Origin: Gammaproteobacteria bacterium
Lineage (GTDB): Bacteria; Pseudomonadota; Gammaproteobacteria; Enterobacterales; Kangiellaceae
DNA: 5,576 nt
Direction of reading: 5' to 3'
Assembly (NCBI GenBank): GCA_013372875.1
Contig: JABXIW010000447.1
Span: forward strand, 1 to 5,576
Position numbers and translations under genes: made by a program. Shown in pieces: positions 1-5,060 of this stretch. Position 1 is the first letter of the stretch; each line of letters opens with the position of its first letter. The notes beneath the pieces are model-generated. The model saw only the letters and a list, made by a program, of their open reading frames with translations. It ran no database searches and was not told where the DNA came from.

Positions 1-819
1 CAAGTTATCCCAGGTGGCAAAGGTGCCAACCAAGCCGTCGCGGCGGCGCGATTAAATGCAGACATTGGTTTTATTGCTTGTGTAGGCGATGACTCTTTCG
101 GCATCAACATTCGTGAAAACTTCAAAATGGACGGCATCGATATCACAGGTGTTAAGATGCAACCAAACTGCCCGACAGGCATCGCGATGATTCAAGTGTC
201 GGACAGTGGTGAAAACAGCATTTGTATATCAGCAGAAGCGAACGCCAAACTGACATCAGAAGCGATTGAGCCAGATTTAGAGCGTATTCGCCAAGCGGAT
301 TACTTGCTAATGCAATTGGAAACGCCGATGTGCGGCATTGAGAAAGCCGCGCGTGTGGCAAAAGATGCAAAAACCAACGTAATTTTAAACCCAGCTCCAG
401 CTCGTGAGTTGTCCGATGAACTGCTTGCTTGTATTGACGTGATCACGCCAAATGAAACGGAAGCTGAAGTGCTGACAGGTGTTACTGTAACAGACAACGA
501 AAGCGCGCAAGAAGCGGCGAATGTGTTACATGGTAAAGGTATTGAAATTGTCATGATCACTCTCGGTGCAAAAGGCGTTTGGTTGAGCCAAAATGGTCGA
601 GGTGAAATTATCCCCGGTTTCCGTGTCGAAGCGACCGATACCACCGCGGCAGGTGATACGTTTAATGGGGCATTCGTCACTGGTCTCTTAGAAGATTTAC
701 CTTTAGAATCAGCGATTAAGTTTGCACATGCGGCGGCTGCAATTTCTGTGACCCGCTTTGGCGCGCAAACGTCGATTCCAACCCGCGAAGAGGTGGACGC
801 GTTTCTCGCTGAACAATAA
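1..819 (+). CDS. rbsK: Ribokinase RbsK, 5'-truncated by the window edge
   Basis: Ribokinase (PfkB family) uses ATP to convert D-ribose to D-ribose-5-phosphate in the cytoplasm, feeding imported ribose into the pentose phosphate pathway. The frame is open from base 1, giving 272 residues; the first Met at 127 is internal. The N-terminal PfkB glycine motif PGGKGANQ is at visible residues 4-11. The NXXE motif (N-E-T-E) is at 151-154. The second PfkB signature, TTAAGDTFNG, is at 214-223, with the catalytic base Asp at 219. Compared from memory with E. coli RbsK (309 residues, Asp255), every landmark is offset by 36, so about 36 N-terminal residues are missing. rbsR follows 34 bp downstream, as at the end of the E. 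coli rbsDACBKR operon, so the other rbs genes should lie just upstream. The visible part is intact and the identification is secure. Confidence 0.97.
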   Translation, partial: QVIPGGKGANQAVAAARLNADIGFIACVGDDSFGINIRENFKMDGIDITGVKMQPNCPTGIAMIQVSDSGENSICISAEANAKLTSEAIEPDLERIRQADYLLMQLETPMCGIEKAARVAKDAKTNVILNPAPARELSDELLACIDVITPNETEAEVLTGVTVTDNESAQEAANVLHGKGIEIVMITLGAKGVWLSQNGRGEIIPGFRVEATDTTAAGDTFNGAFVTGLLEDLPLESAIKFAHAAAAISVTRFGAQTSIPTREEVDAFLAEQ

Positions 820-833
820 GGCGCACAACGCCT
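819..833 (+). other. Small hairpin in the rbsK-rbsR junction
   Basis: AGGCG-CACAA-CGCCT forms a 5-bp stem with a 5-nt loop. It starts at the last base of the rbsK stop codon and ends 7 nt before the rbsR Shine-Dalgarno sequence. It has a run of A, not T, on its 3' side, so it is not an intrinsic terminator. It could adjust mRNA stability or relative translation of the two genes, but a stem this short can arise by chance. Confidence 0.3.
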
Positions 834-840
834 CATAAAA

Positions 841-846
841 AAGGAG
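841..846 (+). promoter_or_regulatory. Ribosome binding site of rbsR
   Basis: AAGGAG lies 7 nt before the ATG at 854. It fixes the rbsR start, and the resulting N-terminus (MATMKDIAKLAGVS) is the canonical beginning of RbsR. Confidence 0.85.
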
Positions 847-853
847 TAATAAC

Positions 854-1861
854 ATGGCGACGATGAAAGACATCGCAAAACTGGCAGGGGTTTCCACTTC
901 AACAGTGAGCCATGTTATTAACAAGACGCGTTTCGTGAGTGAAGAAATCTCTGAACGTGTTAACAATGCAGCAAAAGAACTCAACTACTACGCGCCATCT
1001 GCTTTGGCGCGTAGCCTTAAAGTCAATCGTACCAAAACCATTGGTATGCTAGTGACAACCTCTACCAACCCATTCTTTGGCGAAGTTGTAAAAGGCGTGG
1101 AACGCAGCTGTTACCACAAAGGTTATAGCCTCATTCTATGTAACACCGAAGGTGACAACGAACGCATGCGCCAGTCCATTAATACACTTTTGCAAAAGCG
1201 TGTCGATGGTTTGATCTTAATGTGCTCGTCGTTAGAAGGGGAGCGTATCGATGTATTTGAGCGTTATCCAGATATCCCTGTCGTGGTGATGGACTGGGGG
1301 CCGATGCTGTTTACAAGCGATAAAATTCAAGATAACTCACTTCGTGGCGGTTACTTAGCGGCGAAATACCTGATTGATTGCGGCCACACTGAAATCGGAT
1401 GTATCACCGGCCCTTTGATTAAACACCAAGCGCAAATGCGATACGAAGGTTACAAGCGAGCGATGAACGAAGCAGGCTTGGAATTTAATGCCAATTGGAT
1501 CATTGAGTCGGACTTCGAATGTGAGGGGGGGTATCAAGCGTTCAAGAAAATGGCTGAACGAGGTACGTTACCCAGCTCGATTTTTGTCTCTAACGATATG
1601 ATGGCGATGGGGGTGATTAACGCCGCAAATGAGCTCGGTATTAAAGTGCCAGATGATCTTTCCATTATTGGCTACGATGACATTCATATCGCGAAATTTA
1701 TTTCGCCTTCCTTAACGACCATCCACCAACCCAAATATCGACTCGGCCAAGCTGCCGTCGAAACTCTTGTCCGAAGACTGGACGACAAATCTAACGAAGC
1801 TCAAGTCGTTCAACTGGAACCAACATTGGTTGTACGCAACAGTGTGACGAATTTCTCTTAA
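854..1861 (+). CDS. rbsR: Ribose operon repressor RbsR (LacI/GalR family)
   Basis: A LacI-family DNA-binding repressor expected to bind operators at the rbs promoter and release them when ribose is present. The 335 residues compare with 330 in E. coli. The N-terminal helix-turn-helix is at residues 4-23, and its recognition helix (STSTVSHVINK) matches E. coli RbsR as remembered, which suggests the same operator. The hinge helix ALARSLK is at 50-56. From about residue 60 a periplasmic-binding-protein-like effector domain follows, with TIGMLVT, STNPFFGEVVKGVERSC, QKRVDGLILM, SNDMMAMGV and GYDDIHIAKF. The pattern SPSLTTIHQP near the C-terminus is typical of the family. One residue is extra: Tyr45-Tyr46-Ala-Pro, where E. 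coli RbsR, LacI and PurR have Tyr-x-Pro. A G7 tract at 1525-1531 is the longest homopolymer in the gene. It is probably cotranscribed with rbsK, and no clear terminator follows it. Confidence 0.96.
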   Translation: MATMKDIAKLAGVSTSTVSHVINKTRFVSEEISERVNNAAKELNYYAPSALARSLKVNRTKTIGMLVTTSTNPFFGEVVKGVERSCYHKGYSLILCNTEGDNERMRQSINTLLQKRVDGLILMCSSLEGERIDVFERYPDIPVVVMDWGPMLFTSDKIQDNSLRGGYLAAKYLIDCGHTEIGCITGPLIKHQAQMRYEGYKRAMNEAGLEFNANWIIESDFECEGGYQAFKKMAERGTLPSSIFVSNDMMAMGVINAANELGIKVPDDLSIIGYDDIHIAKFISPSLTTIHQPKYRLGQAAVETLVRRLDDKSNEAQVVQLEPTLVVRNSVTNFS

Positions 1862-2090
1862 TTAAAAACAAATGCATGGTTAACAAATTTAGTGCATATA
1901 ATTTATAAAAAATGGGCTAAAAATAAATAAGCATGCAAAACAGATGTTCGAATTTATTAACTCAATATTTGAAAAGTGTGATTTTTTGCGAGTAACTCGA
2001 AAGATTTCGTGTCGATAGTGCTTAAAAAGCTTATTATTAATAAAGCCCATAATTACATTTATAAATTATTGAGATGAATGGAAAATCTTT
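1862..2090. other. AT-rich intergenic region downstream of rbsR
   Basis: This 229-bp stretch holds no credible gene and no convincing intrinsic terminator for rbsR. It contains a consensus-like TATAAT (1897-1902) without a matching -35 at normal spacing, a TTGAAA (1969-1974) that could be a -35 but lacks a good -10, and two overlapping palindromes at 1986-2009. An AT-rich imperfect hairpin spans 2029-2046 (TTATT paired with AATAA, plus GC closing pairs around a bulge). A 7-bp inverted repeat, ATGGGCT (1912-1918) and AGCCCAT (2044-2050), encloses most of the gap. Some of these presumably control the small downstream gene, but none can be assigned firmly. Confidence 0.5.
1986..2009. promoter_or_regulatory. 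Overlapping palindromes, possible RbsR-like operator
   Basis: CGAAAGATTTCG (1998-2009) has perfect 5-bp arms around a 2-bp centre. It overlaps CGAGTAACTCG (1989-1999), whose symmetry extends imperfectly over 1986-2002. Remembered enterobacterial RbsR operators are centred on CGAAACGTTTCG, so the first palindrome matches 10 of 12 positions and differs only in the central CG. LacI-family proteins usually want that central CG, which weakens the case. The site lies 82 bp before the ATG of the small membrane-protein gene and 137 bp after rbsR. Regulation of that gene by RbsR is an inference only. Confidence 0.3.
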
Positions 2091-2309
2091 ATGTTAGTTA
2101 AGAGATATGCACAGTATTCAGTAAAGAGGCCGTGGTTTCACCGTTTCAATATTTCACTAGTATTAACGGTGTTTGTCGTGAGTGTTTATGAGCTACTTGC
2201 GAATGAAGAGTATGTATACTTGGCTGGCGTGGTGTTTACATTTGCCTCGACTTTACTGTTCGCGTCAGCATCGACGTTCAAAAAGCGCTACCTAGGACAC
2301 GAGTCCTAG
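2091..2309 (+). CDS. Small two-span membrane protein, function unknown
   Basis: I do not recognise this 72-residue protein. It has a basic N-terminus (residues 1-19, rich in Lys, Arg and His), a hydrophobic segment at about 21-37, a short acidic turn (ANEEY, about 37-41), a second hydrophobic segment at about 43-61, and a basic tail (FKKRYLGHES). By the positive-inside rule both ends should face the cytoplasm, making an inner-membrane helical hairpin. This coherent topology is the main reason to believe the ORF. The ribosome binding site is poor: only GGA at 2080-2082, 8 nt before the ATG. An in-frame stop at 2070-2072 excludes a much longer N-terminus. The gene stands alone between rbsR and the pnuC operon, on the same strand as both. 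Its stop codon is buried in a hairpin. Confidence 0.6.
   Translation: MLVKRYAQYSVKRPWFHRFNISLVLTVFVVSVYELLANEEYVYLAGVVFTFASTLLFASASTFKKRYLGHES
2292..2309 (+). other. Perfect hairpin containing the stop codon of the 72-residue ORF
   Basis: CTAGGAC-ACGA-GTCCTAG is a perfect 7-bp stem with a 4-nt loop. Its last three bases are the TAG stop codon. No T-tract follows (next bases TTCATTTGG), so it is not a classical terminator. It may protect the mRNA 3' end or slow ribosomes at termination. Confidence 0.5.
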
Positions 2310-2387
2310 TTCATTTGGAATGAATAATTGAGATAAATAGGTGCTTTCAAGTAAGTAATGATCTGATTTATGATCGAGTGCATCAAG

Positions 2388-2411
2388 AGGAGGACAAATG
2401 TCCTCCTTTTT
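2388..2411 (+). terminator. Strong rho-independent terminator upstream of pnuC
   Basis: AGGAGGAC (2388-2395) pairs perfectly with GTCCTCCT (2400-2407) across an AAAT loop, and 2385-2387 can add pairs with the T-tract. TTTTT (2407-2411) and the T-rich GTTTGTT follow. It lies 79 nt after the small membrane-protein gene, which it most simply terminates. It also lies only 58 nt before the pnuC start, so it could act as an attenuator if a pnuC promoter lies upstream of it. A TATGAT -10-like hexamer at 2369-2374 would put transcription initiation almost at the base of the stem, which argues against a long sensing leader. Confidence 0.88.
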
Positions 2412-2457
2412 GTTTGTTGCTGCCCCCTAATATGGGCGTATTCCAAACAAAATAATA

Positions 2458-2462
2458 AAGGA
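2458..2462 (+). promoter_or_regulatory. Ribosome binding site of pnuC
   Basis: AAGGA lies 7 nt before the ATG at 2470. The 58 nt between the preceding terminator and this start must hold the pnuC promoter if none lies upstream. A TAATAT (2428-2433) is the best -10-like hexamer there, without a convincing -35, so an activator may be needed. Confidence 0.8.
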
Positions 2463-2469
2463 CATCACC

Positions 2470-3201
2470 ATGGACCTATTTGCCTTACTCGATATCAACA
2501 ATACCCTCGTTAACATTCCGATTGGAGACGGCTACGCAATGAGCTGGATCGAAGCATTCGGAACCGTCTTTGGTCTGCTTTGCATTTGGTTTGCGAGCCA
2601 AGAGAAGACCATCAACTACGTATTCGGCTTACTGAATGTCACGCTTTTTGCTGTTATCTTTTTCCAAATTCAGTTGTACGGGTTGCTACTTCTTCAACTG
2701 TTTTTCTTCTGCGCCAACATTTACGGTTGGTACGCATGGACTCGACCAAATGCACAAGGTGAAACGTTGGAAGTTCGTTGGCTTAGCAAGCAAAAGCTGA
2801 TGGCGACTGCGGTTGTTTGTGTGGTCTCGATTGCATTGTTGACCATCTACATTGACCCATTCTTCTTCGCGCTGGCAAACATTGCTGTTGATAGCCTAAA
2901 CATTTTCGGTGCAGGCCTGTCTGAGCCAGTACTTGAGCCTGATGCGTTCCCGTTCTGGGATGCAACTATGACGGTACTTTCTGTTGTTGCACAAATTCTG
3001 ATGACACGTAAATACGTCGAAAACTGGATTCTATGGGTTGTGATCAACATCATCAGTGTGGGTATCTACGCGACGCAAGGTGTTTACGCAATGTCTGTTC
3101 AGTACGCGATTCTTATGTTCATTGCTGCCAATGGTACGCGTGAGTGGGCTCGTAGTGCCAAGCGCAATGGCGATAAAACCTTAGCTCAAGCAGCAGCGTA
3201 A
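2470..3201 (+). CDS. pnuC: Nicotinamide riboside transporter PnuC
   Basis: An inner-membrane transporter of the PnuC family that takes up nicotinamide riboside, a precursor salvaged to NAD. In known systems movement is facilitated diffusion, and the substrate is trapped by a cytosolic enzyme such as the NadR kinase. The 243 residues (E. coli, about 239) run collinear with E. coli PnuC. Matching stretches include VNIPIG (14-19), the SWIEAFGT start of membrane segment 1 (25-32), QIQLYGLLLLQLFFF (66-80), NIYGWYAW (83-90), EPDAFPFWD (156-164) and LMTRKYVENW (177-186). The aromatic/Asn signature W186, W189 and N193 lies in the segment associated with nucleoside binding in the family. Seven hydrophobic segments can be seen (about 26-44, 48-66, 69-88, 111-129, 161-178, 184-203, 206-222), the expected number. 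It forms an operon with the downstream phosphorylase, whose Shine-Dalgarno sequence overlaps the pnuC stop codon. Paralogues carry thiamine, riboflavin or deoxynucleosides, but the similarity here points to the nicotinamide riboside type. Confidence 0.94.
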   Translation: MDLFALLDINNTLVNIPIGDGYAMSWIEAFGTVFGLLCIWFASQEKTINYVFGLLNVTLFAVIFFQIQLYGLLLLQLFFFCANIYGWYAWTRPNAQGETLEVRWLSKQKLMATAVVCVVSIALLTIYIDPFFFALANIAVDSLNIFGAGLSEPVLEPDAFPFWDATMTVLSVVAQILMTRKYVENWILWVVINIISVGIYATQGVYAMSVQYAILMFIAANGTREWARSAKRNGDKTLAQAAA

Positions 3202-3204
3202 GGA
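3200..3204 (+). promoter_or_regulatory. Ribosome binding site of the phosphorylase gene, overlapping the pnuC stop
   Basis: AAGGA begins within the TAA stop codon of pnuC (3199-3201) and lies 8 nt before the ATG at 3213. Ribosomes finishing pnuC cover this site, so the two genes are probably translationally coupled. Confidence 0.8.
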
Positions 3205-3212
3205 ACAAGCAA

Positions 3213-3944
3213 ATGGCTAAACAACCTCATATCGGTGTTGATGAAACACAAGTCGCTCCTCTTGTTATTGTATGTGGCGAGCCAGATCGAGCGAATCGCA
3301 TCGCGGCATTATTTGATGATGCAGAAATGGTGTCGGAAAACCGTGAGTACCGCGTGTTTACCGGCAACTACAAAGGTCAGGCTGTTTCTGTATGCAGCAC
3401 AGGCATCGGCGCACCATCGATGATCATTGCGGTAGAAGAGCTCAAACAGTGCGGCGTAACTCATGTGGTACGTGTTGGATCTGCGGGTGCAATGCAATCG
3501 CAGATTCAGCTTGGAGAATTGATTGTTGCTGAAGGTGCAGTAAGAGACGAAGGTGGCTCCAAATCGTACGTCGATTCTGCTTACCCTGCGTACGCAAGCT
3601 TTACTCTACTAAAAGAAATCGAGCGTTATTTGTCGACGCAAACGACGCCATATCATTTAGGCGTAGTACGTTCTCACGACAGTTTCTACACCGATGACGA
3701 AGAGGCCATTTGTCAGTACTGGAATAAGAAAGGCATCTTAGGTGCAGACATGGAAACCTCGGCGCTGTTTACGGTTGGTCGATTGAGAGGTCTACACGTG
3801 GCTTCGATCTTAAACAACGTCGTGCTTTATCAACAAGATGTGAAGGAAGGGGTAGGTCAGTACGTAGATGAAGCTAAAGTGATGATGGAAGGAGAAAAGC
3901 TTGCATCTATCACGGCTTTAGAAGCGTTGATTGCTCAAGCATAG
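3213..3944 (+). CDS. PNP/UDP-family nucleoside phosphorylase, specificity unclear
   Basis: A cytosolic enzyme of the NP-I (PNP_UDP_1) family, which cleaves a nucleoside with phosphate to a free base and (deoxy)ribose-1-phosphate. The 243 residues compare with about 253 in E. coli Udp and 239 in DeoD. Against E. coli uridine phosphorylase (recalled), the phosphate-site residues are kept: G22 and R26 in GEPDR, R44, R87 and S90 (Thr94 in Udp). His6 matches the subunit-bridging His8, F158 matches Phe162, and the ribose-binding Met-Glu pair is M180-E181. The uracil-recognising Gln166 and Arg168 align with D162 and E164, and about 13 residues of the loop that follows are missing. The purine-type catalytic Asp of DeoD (motif SDH) is also absent; the region reads SILNNVVLY (198-206). 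So it is neither a standard uridine nor a standard DeoD-type purine phosphorylase. Tight linkage to pnuC makes nicotinamide riboside a candidate substrate by inference. Automatic annotation may call it Udp, so no symbol is given. Confidence 0.88.
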   Translation: MAKQPHIGVDETQVAPLVIVCGEPDRANRIAALFDDAEMVSENREYRVFTGNYKGQAVSVCSTGIGAPSMIIAVEELKQCGVTHVVRVGSAGAMQSQIQLGELIVAEGAVRDEGGSKSYVDSAYPAYASFTLLKEIERYLSTQTTPYHLGVVRSHDSFYTDDEEAICQYWNKKGILGADMETSALFTVGRLRGLHVASILNNVVLYQQDVKEGVGQYVDEAKVMMEGEKLASITALEALIAQA

Positions 3945-3971
3945 TGTCATCCCTTTCTGAGATTAATATCC

Positions 3972-3999
3972 AAAGCGGCACATGGTTGTCGCTTTTTTT
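3972..3999 (+). terminator. Rho-independent terminator of the pnuC-phosphorylase operon
   Basis: AAAGCGGCA (3972-3980) pairs with TGTCGCTTT (3987-3995) with one G-T wobble and the loop CATGGT. The T-run covers 3993-3999. It lies 28 nt after the phosphorylase stop. Read from the other side the stem is followed by only three T, so it is a weaker terminator for the convergent minus-strand gene ending at 4072. A second T7 run (4030-4036) has no clear stem. Confidence 0.88.
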
Positions 4000-4071
4000 A
4001 CAAATCAGATGCGATAGCCAATAGAGATGTTTTTTTGCAGCCTTTGTTGATAGCTATTCAACCCGATACAA

Positions 4072-4350
4072 CTAATCTCTTTCTGCCTTAAAACGATATT
4101 GTTCCGACAGGCAGACCAAAAGACCAACTAAAGCCGAAACAATAATTACACATACTTGGTAGGCGATTTCCCCAGCCCCAAGCTCGTTCAAAATCTCGGT
4201 AGCCGCAAGCATAGGAAGCGTTACCGTGATAAATAAGCTTAATAATCGAGGAACCTTAGATTTCTTTCCATGTCGCTTAGTATAGAAGTAATGCGCATAA
4301 TCCGAGTACATCATAAACAAGGAGATCAAAAGACCCAGTATCCAAAACAT
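4072..4350 (-). CDS. Small integral membrane protein, function unknown
   Basis: I do not recognise this 92-residue protein. It begins almost directly in a hydrophobic segment (about 2-18), followed by a basic loop (KRHGKKSKVPR, 25-35), a second segment (about 36-54) and a third (about 62-82), then a charged tail (SEQYRFKAERD). Three membrane spans with the strongly basic 25-35 loop on the cytoplasmic side are likely. AGAGGA (4361-4366 on the plus strand) lies 10 nt before the ATG, a slightly long spacing. Directly upstream in the same frame is a 13-codon ORF ending in TAA, with only one codon (GCG) between that stop and this ATG. The two could be a leader peptide and main gene, or one 107-residue protein broken by a nonsense codon. 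The gene converges on the phosphorylase gene, and its own terminator is not obvious. Confidence 0.6.
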   Translation of the reverse strand: MFWILGLLISLFMMYSDYAHYFYTKRHGKKSKVPRLLSLFITVTLPMLAATEILNELGAGEIAYQVCVIIVSALVGLLVCLSEQYRFKAERD

Positions 4351-4353
4351 CGC

Positions 4354-4395
4354 TTACAAATCCTCTCGCGTCTGCTCACTATAACCACTAACCAT
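4354..4395 (-). CDS. 13-codon mini-ORF with a near-perfect Shine-Dalgarno, in frame with the next gene
   Basis: The minus strand reads MVSGYSEQTREDL and then TAA. Upstream is AAAGGAGGT with 6 nt to the ATG, the strongest ribosome binding site in the window. The stop lies 3 nt before the ATG of the 92-residue membrane protein, and both are in the same frame. Terminating ribosomes could reinitiate there. The peptide is hydrophilic and shows no run of one amino acid that would suggest classical attenuation. If the TAA is a recent mutation, this is instead the lost N-terminus of the membrane protein. Confidence 0.5.
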   Translation of the reverse strand: MVSGYSEQTREDL

Positions 4396-4666
4396 TGTTA
4401 GACCTCCTTTCTTTAATAAATGTTAATCGTACAATATAGGTAAGTGATTCATATGCAAGTTGTGGCTTTTGTTATTAGGCTCAAAATCTCAAAGTTAGGA
4501 GAGGCTATTACTAATTAATGAACTTGTTTTGCAAAAAAATATATGTGGTTAAAGTCCGATCTTGAAATATGAAAGAACAAGATTGAACGTGGGCACCAAA
4601 CAACAAGTAAATAAACAATTTATTTCAAGAACATATTTTCTACGCCCGAACTCAATGGTGTAGGTG
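4396..4666. other. Intergenic region between the two small minus-strand genes
   Basis: About 270 AT-rich bases without a supported gene. On the minus strand, TATTGT (4431-4436) with TTGCAT 16 nt upstream (4453-4458) is a weak candidate promoter for the mini-ORF and membrane-protein unit. Inverted repeats include ATCTTG/CAAGAT with a 13-nt loop (about 4559-4583) and AAATAAA-CAA-TTTATTT (4609-4625). Neither is GC-rich nor followed by a good T-run, so no convincing terminator is seen for the gene ending at 4667. Confidence 0.4.
4402..4410 (-). promoter_or_regulatory. Strong Shine-Dalgarno sequence of the mini-ORF
   Basis: AAAGGAGGT on the minus strand includes eight consecutive bases (AAGGAGGT) complementary to the 3' end of 16S rRNA. 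It is 6 nt from the mini-ORF ATG (4393-4395) but 51 nt from the ATG of the longer gene, so it serves the mini-ORF start. Confidence 0.7.
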
Positions 4667-4963
4667 TTAATCTTTATCGAGCTTTTTGGTCACGTCTTTC
4701 ACCGTTTTCTTCTCTTTTTCTGGTGTCATTGCATCAACGGCTTTGCCCGCTATCCCTTCATCCGGCAGTTTGTCTTTTCCTGCATCAACTGCGGTATCTT
4801 TCAATGCTTCTTTAGGCGTACAGCGACCGCCAACACCAACCACGGCTTTTGTTGCTGCGGCTTTGGCTGCTTTTTCTGCATCGCAGTCGGGGTCCATCAC
4901 GCTAGCTAAGCTGGTGGTTGAACCAAAAAGCAAGATAAGCAGAGCGAGGTTACGTTTTTTCAT
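4667..4963 (-). CDS. Small exported Lys/Asp/Ala-rich protein, function unknown
   Basis: I do not recognise the family. The 98 residues begin with a clear Sec signal peptide: MKKRN, a hydrophobic core LALLILLF, and SLA just before the predicted cleavage after residue 20. The mature part of about 78 residues contains two cysteines (C27 in DPDCDAEKAA and C48 in GRCTPKEAL) that could form one disulfide in the periplasm. The rest is rich in Lys, Asp, Ala and Thr, with a loose internal repeat (AVDAGKDK, AVDAMTPEK). It contains no Phe, Tyr, Trp, His, Asn or Gln. There is no lipobox at the cleavage site. The ATG at 4963 is preferred over a GTG at 4972: GGTGA lies 5 nt upstream of the ATG, the GTG would fall inside that sequence, and starting at MKK gives a normal signal peptide. 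Export is well supported; the role is unknown. Confidence 0.75.
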   Translation of the reverse strand: MKKRNLALLILLFGSTTSLASVMDPDCDAEKAAKAAATKAVVGVGGRCTPKEALKDTAVDAGKDKLPDEGIAGKAVDAMTPEKEKKTVKDVTKKLDKD

Positions 4964-5060
4964 GGTAGTCACCGATGTTGTGAAACATAGGTAAAGTGTA
5001 ATTGAGGGAAAAGAGTTTGGCTGAGAATTTGCTGGTTTAAGCTAGGGATGCAAAGTAAGA

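Noticed and set aside
765..772. GCAAACGT, resembling half of a PurR/RbsR-type operator
   Set aside because: It lies within rbsK coding sequence and the second half (GATTCC) does not complete a palindrome.
300..902. Long minus-strand ORF (200 codons) under rbsK
   Set aside because: It overlaps two well-identified genes, shows no family resemblance, and is a by-product of their codon use.
1977..1992. TGTGA followed 6 nt later by GCGAG as a CRP site
   Set aside because: Only the left half matches TGTGA-N6-TCACA; the right half agrees at two of five positions.
2074..2101. Two tiny ORFs (ATG at 2074 and 2078) overlapping the start of the 72-residue gene
   Set aside because: Each has seven codons, neither has a Shine-Dalgarno sequence, and they probably reflect chance ATGs.
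2314..2447. Inverted repeat TTTGGAAT / ATTCCAAA flanking the terminator before pnuC
   Set aside because: Eight bases separated by more than 110 nt do not extend further and are not expected to fold in preference to the strong local terminator stem.
4453..4518. Plus-strand 21-codon ORF in the intergenic region
   Set aside because: The nearest AGG is 12 nt from the ATG, there is no neighbouring plus-strand operon, and the length is expected by chance.
4664..4994. Plus-strand ORFs (81 and 102 codons) opposite the small exported protein
   Set aside because: They mirror a low-complexity Lys/Asp/Ala gene, lack ribosome binding sites, and one is an implausible Phe/Cys-rich sequence. The minus-strand frame has a signal peptide and a start signal.
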